DNA from: Peribacillus saganii
Lineage (GTDB): Bacteria > Bacillota > Bacilli > Bacillales > DSM-1321
Direction: 5' to 3'
NCBI RefSeq assembly: GCF_003429095.1
Contig: NZ_QVTE01000027.1
Span: 1-51,638, forward strand
Length of the DNA stretch: 51,638 nt
Part shown: positions 1-10,410 of the stretch, in pieces
Position numbering within the stretch: position 1 is the first letter of the stretch
How the letters are laid out: each line of letters begins with the position of its first letter
The notes under the pieces: generated by a model
The model's input: only the letters and a program-made list of their open reading frames with translations
Told to the model about the DNA's origin: nothing
Databases searched by the model: none
Translations under genes and position numbers: made by a program

Positions 1-49
1 CGTCGGGCTCATAACCCGAAGGTCGCAGGTTCAAATCCTGTCCCCGTAA
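1..49 (+). tRNA. initiator tRNA-Met (CAU), 3' half only
   Basis: The window begins inside this gene. The anticodon arm shows three consecutive G-C pairs around loop CTCATAA, the hallmark of initiator tRNA. The T arm is GCAGG-TTCAAAT-CCTGT (25-41), the acceptor 3' strand is 42-48 and the discriminator A is at 49. The next bases are TCA rather than CCA, so the CCA end is apparently added after transcription. It is probably the last gene of an rRNA/tRNA operon to the left. Confidence 0.9.
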
Positions 50-54
50 TCAGC

Positions 55-81
55 AAAGGTGGAATGAGTTCCGCTTTTTTT
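55..81 (+). terminator. Rho-independent terminator of the tRNA operon
   Basis: Stem GTGGAA (59-64) and TTCCGC (69-74) with loop TGAG, extended by AAA/TTT pairing and followed by seven T. It lies 6 bases behind the tRNA and would end the rRNA/tRNA transcript. Confidence 0.8.
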
Positions 82-182
82 GTGTTCTTTCGGTTCGGTT
101 CTCTATAAACCGAAGAGTTCTATCTTTTGGTATAGTTTGTTTATCATCCGGAAAAAGAGTAAACTACATATATGGAAATTTT

Positions 183-214
183 CCTTAGGATTGGCTTTTT
201 TCCTAGGGCTTTTT
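183..214 (+). terminator. terminator-like hairpin ahead of tsaE
   Basis: CCTTAGGA (183-190) pairs with TCCTAGGG (201-208), followed by CTTTTT. It lies less than 30 bases before tsaE, so it either removes read-through from the tRNA operon or acts as a leader structure. No clear promoter is visible in the 28 bases between it and tsaE. Confidence 0.45.
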
Positions 215-242
215 AATAAAAAATTGTTTTTTGGGTGATACA

Positions 243-698
243 ATGAATGACTTTGAGATTATTTGTCATGGCGAAGAAGAAACAAGGGAGTTTGCAGTCA
301 AGCTTGCTAATAAGTTAGCATCTGGTGATGTAATTGCCTTGGAGGGAGACCTTGGAGCAGGCAAAACGACATTTACAAAAGGGCTGGCAAGCGGATTAGG
401 CATAAAGCGAAATGTAAACAGTCCAACCTTTACAATAATAAAAGAATACCAAGGTAGGATGCCGCTTTACCACATGGATGTTTACCGGTTGGCTGATGAG
501 GAAGAGGATCTTGGGTTTGATGAATACTTTGAAGGTGAAGGAGTAACAGTTATCGAATGGGCTCATCTTATCGCTGAACAGTTGCCTGAAAGCCTTTTGA
601 CTATTTTCATTTATCGGCATGACTCTGATTCCAGAAAGATTGTTTTAAAGCCGGCAGGGGAAAGATATGTGAAGCTATGTAAGGAGTTTTTTAAATGA
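243..698 (+). CDS. tsaE: tRNA threonylcarbamoyladenosine biosynthesis ATPase TsaE
   Basis: TsaE is the small P-loop ATPase that works with TsaB and TsaD to place the threonylcarbamoyl group on A37 of ANN-decoding tRNAs in the cytoplasm. The Walker A motif GDLGAGKTT lies near residue 40, followed by the family-typical NSPTFTIIKEY and the YHMDVYRL segment. At 151 residues it matches the Bacillus protein (about 158). A TTG at 231 is also in frame, but ATG 243 has GGGTG five bases upstream and gives the usual N terminus. Its stop overlaps the tsaB start (ATGA), so it is the first gene of the tsaE-tsaB-rimI-tsaD operon. Confidence 0.95.
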   Translation: MNDFEIICHGEEETREFAVKLANKLASGDVIALEGDLGAGKTTFTKGLASGLGIKRNVNSPTFTIIKEYQGRMPLYHMDVYRLADEEEDLGFDEYFEGEGVTVIEWAHLIAEQLPESLLTIFIYRHDSDSRKIVLKPAGERYVKLCKEFFK

Positions 699-1387
699 AA
701 GCATTAGCTATTGATACTTCAACTTATACGCTTGGGATTGCCGTTGTTGATGGGGAAAAGGTCCTTGGTGAATTGATGACCAATCTTACAAAAAACCATT
801 CAGTTCGGGTAATGCCAGCGGTAGAAACTCTTATGAAAGAATGTGGAGTAAAGGCTTCCCAGCTTGAAAAAATTATAGTCGCTAGTGGCCCAGGATCATA
901 TACCGGAGTCCGTATCGGTGTCACTATCGCGAAGACACTTGCGTGGACTTTGAATATTCCATTGACTGGCGTATCGAGTTTAGAGGTGCTCGCAGCGAAT
1001 GGACGTTACTTTGATGGATTGGTTTCACCCCTTTTCGATGCCAGAAGGGGGCAAGTGTATACTGGGTTATACTCGTTTCAAAATGGCTATCCCGTAGCAG
1101 AACTGGACGATATCAATATTTTGTCAACTGATTGGGCAAGTAAGCTAAAAGAATTTGATCGTTCCATCTTATTCTGTGGAAATGACGTAAACATTCATAG
1201 GGAAACATTGATCAATATTTTAGGTGACCAGGCTTTCTTCTTGCCTGAGCATCTTGGAAATCCAAGGCCGAGTGAATTAGCTTTTATTGGACTGAAAAAA
1301 GAGCCTGTTGATACACATTCATTTGTCCCAAATTATATTCGCCTGGCTGAAGCTGAATCAAAGTGGCTTGAACAGCAGGGAAGCTAA
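695..1387 (+). CDS. tsaB: tRNA threonylcarbamoyladenosine biosynthesis protein TsaB
   Basis: TsaB is an inactive ASKHA-fold partner that dimerises with TsaD and recruits TsaE for t6A synthesis. The N terminus MKALAIDTSTYTLGIAVV and the segment ASGPGSYTGVRIGV are family signatures. At 230 residues it has full length. It overlaps tsaE by 4 bases, and its TAA stop overlaps an in-frame ATG at 1387, so translation through the operon is probably coupled. The metal-binding histidines of TsaD are absent, as expected for TsaB. Confidence 0.95.
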   Translation: MKALAIDTSTYTLGIAVVDGEKVLGELMTNLTKNHSVRVMPAVETLMKECGVKASQLEKIIVASGPGSYTGVRIGVTIAKTLAWTLNIPLTGVSSLEVLAANGRYFDGLVSPLFDARRGQVYTGLYSFQNGYPVAELDDINILSTDWASKLKEFDRSILFCGNDVNIHRETLINILGDQAFFLPEHLGNPRPSELAFIGLKKEPVDTHSFVPNYIRLAEAESKWLEQQGS

Positions 1388-1419
1388 TGTTAGAAAATAT
1401 GAGGAAAGAGAAAGAAACT

Positions 1420-1869
1420 ATGGGAAAAACATTATCGTTTCGCTTCATGACTGAGGAGGATATTGATCAAATCCTTGTGGTAGAAAGAAAGTCGTTTACC
1501 CTTCCATGGAGCAGGGAGGCCTTTTATAATGAACTGCACCATAACCAGTATGCTGTATATATTGTGCTTGAAGAAGAAGGCATGATCATCGGTTATTGCG
1601 GTGCCTGGATTGTCATTGATGAGGCGCACATAACCAATATAGCAGTCCTGCCGGAATATAGGGGGCGAAAACTAGGGGAAGCATTGCTTAGAAAAATGAT
1701 GGAGTTGGCTAAAGGTATGAATGTAATAACCATGACACTTGAAGTCAGGGTTTCAAATCTGGTGGCTCAATCCCTTTATGAAAAGCTGGGATTTCAAAGG
1801 GGAGGCATCAGGAAGAATTATTATACTGATAACCATGAAGATGCAATGGTAATGTGGGTGAATATATAG
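1420..1869 (+). CDS. rimI: ribosomal protein S18 alanine N-acetyltransferase RimI
   Basis: A GNAT-fold acetyltransferase; RimI acetylates the N-terminal alanine of ribosomal protein S18. The acetyl-CoA loop is seen as [14 protein letters not shown], with the [14 protein letters not shown] and [16 protein letters not shown] blocks typical of RimI. ATG 1420 is preceded by GAGGAAAG and gives 149 residues, close to the family length. Upstream in-frame ATGs at 1387 and 1399 would add up to 11 residues, and 1387 overlaps the tsaB stop, so a coupled start there cannot be excluded. The gene ends one base into the tsaD start. Confidence 0.9.
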   Translation: MGKTLSFRFMTEEDIDQILVVERKSFTLPWSREAFYNELHHNQYAVYIVLEEEGMIIGYCGAWIVIDEAHITNIAVLPEYRGRKLGEALLRKMMELAKGMNVITMTLEVRVSNLVAQSLYEKLGFQRGGIRKNYYTDNHEDAMVMWVNI

Positions 1870-2888
1870 TGAAAACAGACCAAATAATTTTAGGAATTGA
1901 AACGAGCTGTGATGAGACCGCAGCAGCAATAATAAAAAATGGGCGTGAAATAGTCAGCAATGTAGTGGCATCCCAAATAGAAAGCCATAAACGTTTTGGG
2001 GGAGTAGTTCCTGAAATTGCTTCCCGGCATCACGTTGAACAAATGACCCTTGTTATTGAGGAAGCGCTGAATCAGGCAAATATACAATATGATGATATTG
2101 ATGCAATTGCTGTAACCGAAGGACCAGGACTAGTAGGTGCCCTTCTGATAGGAGTTAATGCAGCAAAAGCAATTGCTTTTGCTCATGGTATTCCGTTAGT
2201 TGGTGTTCATCATATTGCTGGCCATATTTACGCCAACCGGCTGATTAAAGAAATGAAATTTCCACTGCTTTCCCTTGTTGTCTCAGGGGGGCATACGGAG
2301 CTTGTATTAATGGAAAAGCATGGGTCATTTAAGGTTATCGGAGAAACAAGAGATGATGCTGCAGGTGAGGCTTATGATAAGGTGGCACGAACGTTAAATC
2401 TTCCATATCCGGGAGGGCCGCATATCGACCGGCTAGCCCAAGAAGGCCAGCCCTCTATTAAACTGCCGAGGGCCTGGCTAGAGGAAGGTTCCTATGATTT
2501 TAGCTTTAGCGGTTTAAAATCAGCAGTAATCAATACTCTCCATAATGCGGAACAGCGAGGAGAAAAGATTGCACCAGAAGATTTGGCTGCCAGCTTTCAA
2601 AATAGTGTAATAGAAGTTTTAACAGTAAAAACTGTTCAGGCTGCCCAACAATATCAGGTAAAACAAGTATTATTGGCTGGGGGAGTTGCAGCCAATAAAG
2701 GACTCCGCCAAGCTTTGTCTGAGCAATTTGACGGGATGGAAGATGTCGAACTTATTATCCCGCCACTAAGCCTATGTACTGACAATGCTGCGATGATCGC
2801 TGCTGCAGGCAGTGTACTTTTTGAAAAAGGAAAAAGGGCCGGACTGGATTTAAACGGGAACCCGGGTTTGGCTCTAGAGAGCCAATAG
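1869..2888 (+). CDS. tsaD: tRNA N6-adenosine threonylcarbamoyltransferase TsaD (Gcp)
   Basis: The catalytic subunit transfers threonylcarbamoyl from TC-AMP to A37 of tRNA. The ASKHA fold is evident: [13 protein letters not shown] at the N terminus, the metal-binding HHIAGH (about residues 114-119), VVSGGHTEL, and the C-terminal [12 protein letters not shown]. At 339 residues it is nearly identical in pattern to B. subtilis Gcp. GTG 1869 overlaps the rimI stop (TAGTG) and has GGGTGA upstream; an in-frame GTG at 1854 is the alternative. It is last in its operon and followed by a strong terminator. Confidence 0.96.
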   Translation: MKTDQIILGIETSCDETAAAIIKNGREIVSNVVASQIESHKRFGGVVPEIASRHHVEQMTLVIEEALNQANIQYDDIDAIAVTEGPGLVGALLIGVNAAKAIAFAHGIPLVGVHHIAGHIYANRLIKEMKFPLLSLVVSGGHTELVLMEKHGSFKVIGETRDDAAGEAYDKVARTLNLPYPGGPHIDRLAQEGQPSIKLPRAWLEEGSYDFSFSGLKSAVINTLHNAEQRGEKIAPEDLAASFQNSVIEVLTVKTVQAAQQYQVKQVLLAGGVAANKGLRQALSEQFDGMEDVELIIPPLSLCTDNAAMIAAAGSVLFEKGKRAGLDLNGNPGLALESQ

Positions 2889-2910
2889 ATTGCTAAAAAT
2901 TAAATCAGAA

Positions 2911-2942
2911 GCCTTCCATTGCAAAATGGAGGGTTTTTTTTA
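2911..2942 (+). terminator. terminator of the tsaE-tsaD operon
   Basis: CCTTCCATT (2912-2920) pairs with AATGGAGGG (2925-2933) around GCAA and runs into nine T. It is 23 bases after the tsaD stop. Confidence 0.9.
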
Positions 2943-2989
2943 ATCCCTTAATACAAGTATAGATGTCTAGTTACAGCGCCCAGCAACTT

Positions 2990-3275
2990 TTTTTCTTAGG
3001 AAAAAATAGCCCCGGCTCACAGGACGTGCTATTACCGGTGCCGCCATATGACGTGGGGTGATCTTAGCCGGCCTCGAGGTGACAAGCCTTCTTTCAGGGC
3101 TTTTCTAATGCTTATCGGATTTGCACAGGACAAAGAAAGCTTTGCCAGTGAGACATCGCATAAAACAAAACAGCAGATTTTGAGTAGGTACCTGGCGTCA
3201 AAGGACGTGCCAGAAATTAGTTCGACGTTCCTTTAACCAGGGCATGGGCGCTTTTCTTAAAGTGACAGAAAATTT
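2990..3275. other. unassigned intergenic stretch with repeats and a 62-codon open frame
   Basis: A 62-codon frame (3048-3236, ATG) exists but has no Shine-Dalgarno sequence, no recognisable domain and basic, low-complexity residues, so I do not call it a gene. The DNA is more GC-rich than its surroundings. AGGACGTGC occurs near 3021 and again near 3204. The second copy can fold with GACGTTCCTT near 3224 as an imperfect hairpin. It may be a decayed repeat element. Confidence 0.3.
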
Positions 3276-3443
3276 TGTGGATAACTTCTCGTTTTTAGCT
3301 GTAGAGTTATGTGCAAATGTACACTTAATGTTGATAAGTAATGTTTTTCTTGTGGATAATGTGGAAAAGTCTGTTGGAAGTTAATAATTCAAGATAAGTT
3401 ATGTGGATAAAAAAGTGGATAAGAGTGAATTTCTTGTGAATAA
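3276..3443 (+). promoter_or_regulatory. DnaA-box cluster downstream of tsaD
   Basis: TGTGGATAA, the complement of the DnaA box TTATCCACA, occurs at 3276-3284, 3351-3359 and 3402-3410. TGTGAATAA (complement of TTATTCACA, also within the consensus) is at 3435-3443. Near matches with one mismatch are TGTGGAAAA (3360) and AGTGGATAA (3414). All point the same way within 168 bp and no gene is present. I recall a DnaA-binding cluster near gcp (tsaD) in B. subtilis; that memory needs checking. Confidence 0.75.
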
Positions 3444-3450
3444 TCTATCA

Positions 3451-3481
3451 TAAAAAAACTGGCTATCAGTATAGCCAGTTT
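3451..3481 (-). terminator. terminator of the ABC-F gene
   Basis: AAACTGGCTAT (3456-3466) and ATAGCCAGTTT (3471-3481) form an 11-bp perfect stem with loop CAGT. Read on the minus strand it is followed by a T run and lies 20 bases after the ABC-F stop codon. Confidence 0.85.
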
Positions 3482-3500
3482 CAATTTACATATATCTATC

Positions 3501-5432
3501 TTATTCTGTAGCCAATTCTTCTAGTTCAGCCCATTCTTCCATAAGCTGGTCCAGCTGTTGCTGAGATTTTTCCAAATCTGTGTTAATTTCAAGAACTCTT
3601 TCGTGGTTTTGAAAGATTTCAGGTTTACAAAGAAGGTCGTTGCATTCTTTTATGATGACCTCCAGATTCTCCATCTCAGTCTCAATCTCCTCTAATCTCC
3701 GCTTCCGCTGGCGTTCTTTCTTTTTTGCTTCTTTATCAATCTTGAAAGAGTTCTTATCTTCAACATGCTGTACAGCTGAAGGATTAAGCTGTTTTTCAAG
3801 CTCCAGCAGTTCAGCCTGTTCCTGTTTTTTCATTAGGTAATAATCATAATCCCCCAGGAACTCTTCAGCACCATTCCCGGAAAGCTCAAACACTTTTGTG
3901 GCAATGCGATTGATAAAATAACGGTCATGCGATACAAACAGAATGGTACCCGGATAATCAATTAGGGCATTTTCCAGGACAATTTTGCTGTCTAAATCCA
4001 AATGGTTCGTTGGCTCATCCAGAATTAATAGATTTCCCTTTTCCAGCATCATTTTTGCAAGAGCGAGCCTAGCCTTTTCCCCACCGCTTAAGGAGGAAAC
4101 AGTCTTTAACACATCATCACCTGAAAACAGGAAATTACCAAGCACTGTCCGAATCTCTTTCTCTGGCTTTAAAGGATGCTCGTCCCATAATTCATTTAGA
4201 ACCTTCTTATTAGACTCTAGCTTTGCCTGCTCCTGGTCATAATAGCTTACCATTACATTGGTCCCGAATTGGTAGCTGCCCCCTAAGGAAGGCAAAAAGT
4301 TCATAAGTGTTTTTAAAAGAGTTGATTTGCCGACACCATTTGGCCCAACAAGGGCAATACTATCACCCTTTGTAATTCTCATTGAAATACCCCGTGAGAC
4401 AGGCTGGCTGTTATATCCGATTGTTAGATCATGAATATTGATTACTTCATTACCGCTTTGCTTTTCTATTTCAAATGAAAAGGAAGCGGACTTCTCATCG
4501 CCCTGGGGCCTGTCCATTACTTGGATTTTATCCAATTGCTTCTGCCTGCTCTGGGCCCTTTTAGTAGTTGAGGCCCGAGCGATATTTTTTTGAACAAAAT
4601 CCCGAAGCTTTTCGATTTCTTCCTGCTGTTTTTCAAATTGCTTCATGTCCCGCTCATAATCCTCGGCTTTCCTCTCCAGATAACGGCTATAGTTTCCTGG
4701 AAACTTCTTAATATTATTCCGGGAAAGCTCATAAACCTGATTGACTACTTTATCAAGGAAATAACGGTCATGGGAGACAATTAATACGCCTCCATGGTAA
4801 CCTTGCAGATATTGTTCGAGCCATGAAAGAGTTTCAATATCCAGGTGGTTCGTAGGTTCATCCAAAATCAGAATATCAGGCTTGGTCAGTAATAGCTTAC
4901 CAAGGGCAAGCCTAGTCTTTTGGCCGCCGCTTAAGGAGGAGATCAAGGTAGATGGAGGGTATTCAGCAAACTGCAGTCCGTGTAGAACCGAGCGGATATC
5001 TGCTTCATATTGATAACCGCCATTCTCCTTGAAGCTTACCTGAAGCTCGTCGTATTCCTTGAGGATTCTGTTGTAGCGCTCCTCGTTTTCAAAAACTGCA
5101 GAATCCGCCATCGACTCTTCCAGACGTCTTAACTCCTTTTCCTGGGAGATAAGGCCCGAAAAAACAGTAAGCATTTCCTCCCAAATGGATAGTTTGGATT
5201 CAAGGCCTGTATTTTGGGCAAGATAGCCAATTGAAACCCCTTTTGGCTTCATGATTTCGCCGCCATCATGGGAAAGCTGGCCGGCAATAATCTTTAAAAG
5301 GGTGGATTTTCCGGCTCCATTGCGGCCCACCAATGCAACCCTGTCCCTATTTTGTACTTCCAGTTTGATATTGGATAAAATAAGCTCAGCGCCATAGTAT
5401 TTTGATATAGAATTTATTTGTAAAAGAATCAT
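3501..5432 (-). CDS. ABC-F family ATP-binding protein (YdiF-like)
   Basis: A soluble ABC-F protein with two nucleotide-binding domains and no membrane segment. Such proteins act at the ribosomal E site in translation or antibiotic protection. Visible motifs are Walker A GRNGAGKST (N domain) and GPNGVGKST (C domain), signatures LSGGQKTRLALGKLL and LSGGEKARLALAKMM, twin DEPTNHLD Walker B regions, and a charged inter-domain linker near residues 240-310. A C-terminal coiled coil rich in K/E follows. ATG 5432 is used because GAGGTG lies 7 bases upstream; a GTG at 5441 is part of that same region. It matches B. subtilis YdiF in place and length (643 aa). The exact role is not known from sequence. 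Confidence 0.92.
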   Translation of the reverse strand: MILLQINSISKYYGAELILSNIKLEVQNRDRVALVGRNGAGKSTLLKIIAGQLSHDGGEIMKPKGVSIGYLAQNTGLESKLSIWEEMLTVFSGLISQEKELRRLEESMADSAVFENEERYNRILKEYDELQVSFKENGGYQYEADIRSVLHGLQFAEYPPSTLISSLSGGQKTRLALGKLLLTKPDILILDEPTNHLDIETLSWLEQYLQGYHGGVLIVSHDRYFLDKVVNQVYELSRNNIKKFPGNYSRYLERKAEDYERDMKQFEKQQEEIEKLRDFVQKNIARASTTKRAQSRQKQLDKIQVMDRPQGDEKSASFSFEIEKQSGNEVINIHDLTIGYNSQPVSRGISMRITKGDSIALVGPNGVGKSTLLKTLMNFLPSLGGSYQFGTNVMVSYYDQEQAKLESNKKVLNELWDEHPLKPEKEIRTVLGNFLFSGDDVLKTVSSLSGGEKARLALAKMMLEKGNLLILDEPTNHLDLDSKIVLENALIDYPGTILFVSHDRYFINRIATKVFELSGNGAEEFLGDYDYYLMKKQEQAELLELEKQLNPSAVQHVEDKNSFKIDKEAKKKERQRKRRLEEIETEMENLEVIIKECNDLLCKPEIFQNHERVLEINTDLEKSQQQLDQLMEEWAELEELATE

Positions 5433-5575
5433 TATTTTCACCTCAGGTCACGATAATTATAGTGTAACATGGATTTCATTCATTATCAGCATAGACAGCC
5501 CATATGTGAAAAACGATGCAAACTTACACACAAACAGGGAAAAATAGTGTATTATCAGAGGAAGAGGTGTTTAAG

Positions 5576-6085
5576 ATGGCAGAATTTACACATTTTAATG
5601 AGCAAGGAAGGGCAAAGATGGTGGACGTAAGCCACAAACCCGAGACCGTCCGGACAGCCAGTGCACGATCAAGCATTTTGCTTACCGGGGAAATATATGA
5701 AAAAATTACAAACCAAACCATGAAAAAAGGCGATGTTCTTGCCGTTGCCCAGGTTGCGGGAATCATGGCCTGCAAAAATACTTCCTCTATCATTCCAATG
5801 TGCCACCCGATACCGATTCAAGGCATAAATATTTCGTTTAATTGGCAGCAAGAGGACAATAGGTACAGGCTGATTATAACCGCTTCAGCAAAAACCAAAG
5901 GAAGTACGGGTATTGAAATGGAAGCGCTAACAGCTGCATCTGCTGCCGCATTAACTGTTTATGATATGTGTAAGGCCGTAGATAAAGGAATGATTATCGG
6001 CCCAACTTATTTGCTAGAAAAAACAGGTGGGATTTCAAGCCCTGATTATAAACGACAAGTTGCAGAGAACGAACAAATAGAATGA
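5576..6085 (+). CDS. moaC: cyclic pyranopterin monophosphate synthase MoaC
   Basis: MoaC converts the GTP-derived 8-cyclo intermediate to cyclic pyranopterin monophosphate in molybdenum cofactor synthesis. Family blocks are [32 protein letters not shown] and the C-terminal [23 protein letters not shown] (residues about 115-137; shown here in part). ATG 5576 follows AGGTG with ideal spacing and gives 169 residues, the usual length; longer in-frame extensions lack support. It is divergent from the ABC-F gene and followed 37 bases later by rex, the same pairing as in B. subtilis. Confidence 0.93.
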   Translation: MAEFTHFNEQGRAKMVDVSHKPETVRTASARSSILLTGEIYEKITNQTMKKGDVLAVAQVAGIMACKNTSSIIPMCHPIPIQGINISFNWQQEDNRYRLIITASAKTKGSTGIEMEALTAASAAALTVYDMCKAVDKGMIIGPTYLLEKTGGISSPDYKRQVAENEQIE

Positions 6086-6122
6086 AAAAATATAAAGATA
6101 ATGGAATAGTAAGGGGAGAAAT

Positions 6123-6806
6123 ATGAGCCAGGAACAAATAAAAATACCTCAGGCTACGGCCAAGAGGCTTCCATTATATTATCGTTTCCTGAAAAATCTT
6201 CATTCGTCAGGGAAACAAAGGGTGTCATCTGCTGAACTAAGTGAAGCGGTGAAGGTAGACTCGGCGACTATCAGAAGGGACTTCTCTTATTTTGGAGCAT
6301 TAGGGAAAAAGGGGTACGGATATAACGTAAACTATTTGCTCTCCTTTTTCAGAAAAACACTGGACCAGGATGAATTAACAAAAGTTGCCCTGATCGGTGT
6401 TGGAAATTTAGGTACGGCATTTTTGAATTATAATTTCCTGAAAAACAACAATACAAAAATTGAGATAGCTTTTGATGTAGATGAGCACAAGGTTGGAAAT
6501 GTGATAGGCGATGTACCTGTTTATCATATGGATCAAATTGAGGAAAGATTGCATGAAGCCAATATTTCTGTAGCTATCTTGACTGTTCCTGCTACTGTAG
6601 CGCAGCCAATCACAGACCGGCTAGTCCAGTCGAAGATAAAGGGTATCCTTAACTTCACACCCGCACGACTAAATGTGCCTCAGAAGATCCGGATTCATCA
6701 TATTGACCTTGCGGTAGAACTTCAGTCACTGGTTTACTTTTTAAAGCATTACCCGATTACCGAAGAAGAAGAGGATATATTAGCGGAAAATGAATTTTCA
6801 CGTTAA
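6123..6806 (+). CDS. rex: redox-sensing transcriptional repressor Rex
   Basis: Rex is a dimeric repressor that leaves DNA when NADH rises, controlling fermentation and respiration genes. The N-terminal winged helix (about residues 10-80, with [24 protein letters not shown]) is followed by a Rossmann domain with [10 protein letters not shown] and a C-terminal swapped helix. At 227 residues it is slightly longer than the B. subtilis protein because of an acidic C-terminal tail. ATG 6123 follows GGGGAGAA. No obvious Rex operator was seen nearby. The tatAY-tatCY genes that I would expect next in B. subtilis are missing here. Confidence 0.94.
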   Translation: MSQEQIKIPQATAKRLPLYYRFLKNLHSSGKQRVSSAELSEAVKVDSATIRRDFSYFGALGKKGYGYNVNYLLSFFRKTLDQDELTKVALIGVGNLGTAFLNYNFLKNNNTKIEIAFDVDEHKVGNVIGDVPVYHMDQIEERLHEANISVAILTVPATVAQPITDRLVQSKIKGILNFTPARLNVPQKIRIHHIDLAVELQSLVYFLKHYPITEEEEDILAENEFSR

Positions 6807-6928
6807 TAAGAAAAGCACAATGACCCCTCATTCAGAGGAAGAAGTACTGCCAATGCCAAGACCTAGTACTTTGAGGGAGCAAAAGTTTTCTTTATTTTAT
6901 TACGTTATGCGTTGTGTAACATGTGAAA

Positions 6929-6966
6929 ACAAACAGGGCCCGCTTAAAAAGCATGGGCCTGTTTAT
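6929..6966. terminator. bidirectional terminator between rex and ydiK
   Basis: AAACAGGGCCCGC (6930-6943) pairs with GCATGGGCCTGTTT (6951-6964) with a small bulge. T-rich sequence flanks it on both strands, so it can serve rex (+) and ydiK (-). The 120 bases between rex and this hairpin hold nothing I recognise. Confidence 0.65.
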
Positions 6967-6979
6967 GCTTGGTTATTCA

Positions 6980-7186
6980 TTATTTATTTTTCTTATTAAT
7001 TGAGGTAATTTTCCTATGGAGCAGGATCATCCGAATGCCTGAACCAAAATCCAGGGTAGCGAGCAGGACCAAGAAATAAGAGAAAAAGCCCCATCCTGTC
7101 CTATTTACATTCTGGATGGCAAGCAAAACAAATAATGTCCCCAGTATTAAGTACATAATTCCTGATGTTAGGGGTGTACGTTTCAT
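6980..7186 (-). CDS. ydiK: small two-helix membrane protein, YdiK family
   Basis: A 68-residue protein with two hydrophobic segments (about residues 9-23 and 32-57) and a lysine-rich C terminus, so probably a two-helix inner-membrane protein of unknown function. Position next to ydiL, size and topology match B. subtilis YdiK. The start overlaps the ydiL stop as ATGA, with GGAGGG upstream, so it is translationally coupled to ydiL. Confidence 0.75.
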   Translation of the reverse strand: MKRTPLTSGIMYLILGTLFVLLAIQNVNRTGWGFFSYFLVLLATLDFGSGIRMILLHRKITSINKKNK

Positions 7187-7917
7187 AAAAACCCTCCAAT
7201 AAAGCTTTGTACCTTCTCCATGTCATTCATCATTTTTTCAATATCATCCTTAAAGGTTAGCTGAATGAGAACGACAACTGTATTCATTGTTACGTGGGCA
7301 AAGATAGGCACTAAAATTCGTTTTGTTTTTACATAAAGATAAGCAAAGGTGAAACCCATGGCAGAATATAAGATAATATGGACGAGCTCTAAATGGGCAA
7401 TTCCGAAAATGATCGAACTGAGCAAGGCAGAAATAAAAAAGTTAAACCGTTTATAAAGCTCCCCAAAGATAATTTTTCTGAAAATGATTTCTTCAAGTAT
7501 TGGTCCGACAATCGAAGTGACGACCATAACGAGCGGGACCTGTTCGATAAGGGAGACGATCTGCTGAGTATTTTCAGAACCAGGTTTGATTCCTAGCGCT
7601 AATTCTATGGCTCCAGCAGCATACTGGGAGAAGAAAGCGAGAAATACACCCCCGATGGCCCAAAGGACGGCTGATGATGCCGCAACCCCATCACGGGAAT
7701 GAAGGCTTTCTTTCATTTCGCGGCGAAGCAGCAGCAGGACAATGGTTATCGTGATAAAGAAGCTGATAATAATCCAGTACGCCCCGGATTTAACCTGCAG
7801 TTCTTTAGCCGGGATATCTGTAATGAATCCAATTAGCATAAACAGCGGATAAGCTATTAAGCTGGACAAGTGCATACCAAGATACGCAATAATGATAAGC
7901 CAGTACTCTCTCTTCAA
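7183..7917 (-). CDS. ydiL: CPBP family intramembrane metalloprotease (YdiL-like)
   Basis: A multi-spanning membrane protein of the CPBP/Abi (CAAX protease and bacteriocin-processing) family. The three catalytic blocks are visible: EEIIFR (glutamates 142-143 and arginine), FGIAHLELVH (His175, His180) and a late His in PIFAHVTMN. Substrates in bacilli are not established. TTG 7917 is the likely start, with AAGGAGA about 8 bases upstream. It is divergent from groES, as in B. subtilis, and leads the ydiL-ydiK operon. Confidence 0.88.
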   Translation of the reverse strand: MKREYWLIIIAYLGMHLSSLIAYPLFMLIGFITDIPAKELQVKSGAYWIIISFFITITIVLLLLRREMKESLHSRDGVAASSAVLWAIGGVFLAFFSQYAAGAIELALGIKPGSENTQQIVSLIEQVPLVMVVTSIVGPILEEIIFRKIIFGELYKRFNFFISALLSSIIFGIAHLELVHIILYSAMGFTFAYLYVKTKRILVPIFAHVTMNTVVVLIQLTFKDDIEKMMNDMEKVQSFIGGFL

Positions 7918-8145
7918 AGATGGAGTCTCCTTTTTCTAAATAATGAACGCCAACTATGGGAAATGTGTGAATTGAAAAAGCGGGATAAAGATTGAAAATT
8001 AATCCCATACTTGTAAAGGTTATCAAATGTCAGCATGAAACTCCATTCCTATATACTGAATCTCCGATAATTTATAAAAAATGCTTACCTTGTAAGTATT
8101 CCCTAACGTTTTCGGAAAAAGAGAGAAAATTTTTTATCAAGATAC

Positions 8146-8177
8146 TTGCAAAACTTGGATGGATTATTTAATATAAT
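8146..8177 (+). promoter_or_regulatory. sigma-A promoter of groESL
   Basis: TTGCAA (8146) is followed by TAATAT (8169, 17-bp spacing) and TATAAT (8172, 20-bp spacing). The start site would fall just before or in the CIRCE element. Which -10 is used cannot be decided by eye. The rest of the 335-base gap between ydiL and groES holds no gene. Confidence 0.6.
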
Positions 8178-8185
8178 AATTGGTG

Positions 8186-8212
8186 TTAGCACTCGTCGGT
8201 GGTGAGTGCTAA
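8186..8212 (+). promoter_or_regulatory. CIRCE operator (HrcA binding site)
   Basis: TTAGCACTC (8186-8194), a 9-base spacer and GAGTGCTAA (8204-8212) form the perfect CIRCE inverted repeat. HrcA represses groESL here until heat or protein damage occupies GroEL. Confidence 0.97.
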
Positions 8213-8252
8213 TAAATGAAAAACTTACACACATATGAGGAGGTCGTTTCAC

Positions 8253-8537
8253 TTGTTAAAACCATTAGGTGATCGCGTTATTATTCAACTAGTTGAATCC
8301 GAAGAAAAGACTGCAAGCGGTATCGTATTGCCGGACACTGCAAAAGAAAAGCCGCAAGAAGGCAAGATTGTAGCTGTTGGTACAGGACGTGTACTTGACA
8401 ATGGTGAGCGTGTGGCTTTAGAGGTTTCAGAAGGCGATACTATTATCTTCTCAAAATATGCTGGTACTGAAGTGAAATATGAAGGTACTGAATACTTAAT
8501 TTTACGTGAAAGCGACATTTTAGCCATTATCGGCTAA
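8253..8537 (+). CDS. groES: co-chaperonin GroES
   Basis: GroES is the seven-subunit lid of the GroEL folding chamber. The sequence starts [11 protein letters not shown] and carries the mobile-loop segment [12 protein letters not shown] and the [11 protein letters not shown] strand. TTG 8253 is the start: AGGAGGT lies 7 bases upstream and the resulting 94 residues equal the Bacillus protein. A longer in-frame version from 8235 would begin inside the ribosome-binding site. It is first in the heat-shock operon, 68 bases before groEL. Confidence 0.97.
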   Translation: MLKPLGDRVIIQLVESEEKTASGIVLPDTAKEKPQEGKIVAVGTGRVLDNGERVALEVSEGDTIIFSKYAGTEVKYEGTEYLILRESDILAIIG

Positions 8538-8577
8538 GCTTTCAATTCAAACATACTTAAAAGACGCTAAAAAACTA

Positions 8578-10240
<1,663 letters not shown>

Positions 10241-10304
10241 TAGTTGTTCAAACCCTTGATATAAAAGGATTTTTGAGTGAAAGTACTAACATAATGTAAA
10301 AAGT

Positions 10305-10350
10305 AAAGAGGCTTTTCATTAGTTGACTAAACTATGAAAAGCCTCTTTAT
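10305..10350 (+). terminator. groESL terminator
   Basis: AAAGAGGCTTTTCAT (10305-10319) is perfectly complementary to ATGAAAAGCCTCTTT (10334-10348), followed by ATTTCT. It ends the groESL transcript. Confidence 0.9.
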
Positions 10351-10410
10351 TTCTGACTAAAATAATAAACATTAAAAATTTCACTAAATTGTGAGAAATT
10401 TGAATTTATA

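Noticed and set aside
6790..6999. A 69-codon frame overlapping the end of rex
   Set aside because: It overlaps the rex stop and the terminator hairpin, lacks a ribosome-binding site and has no recognisable sequence.
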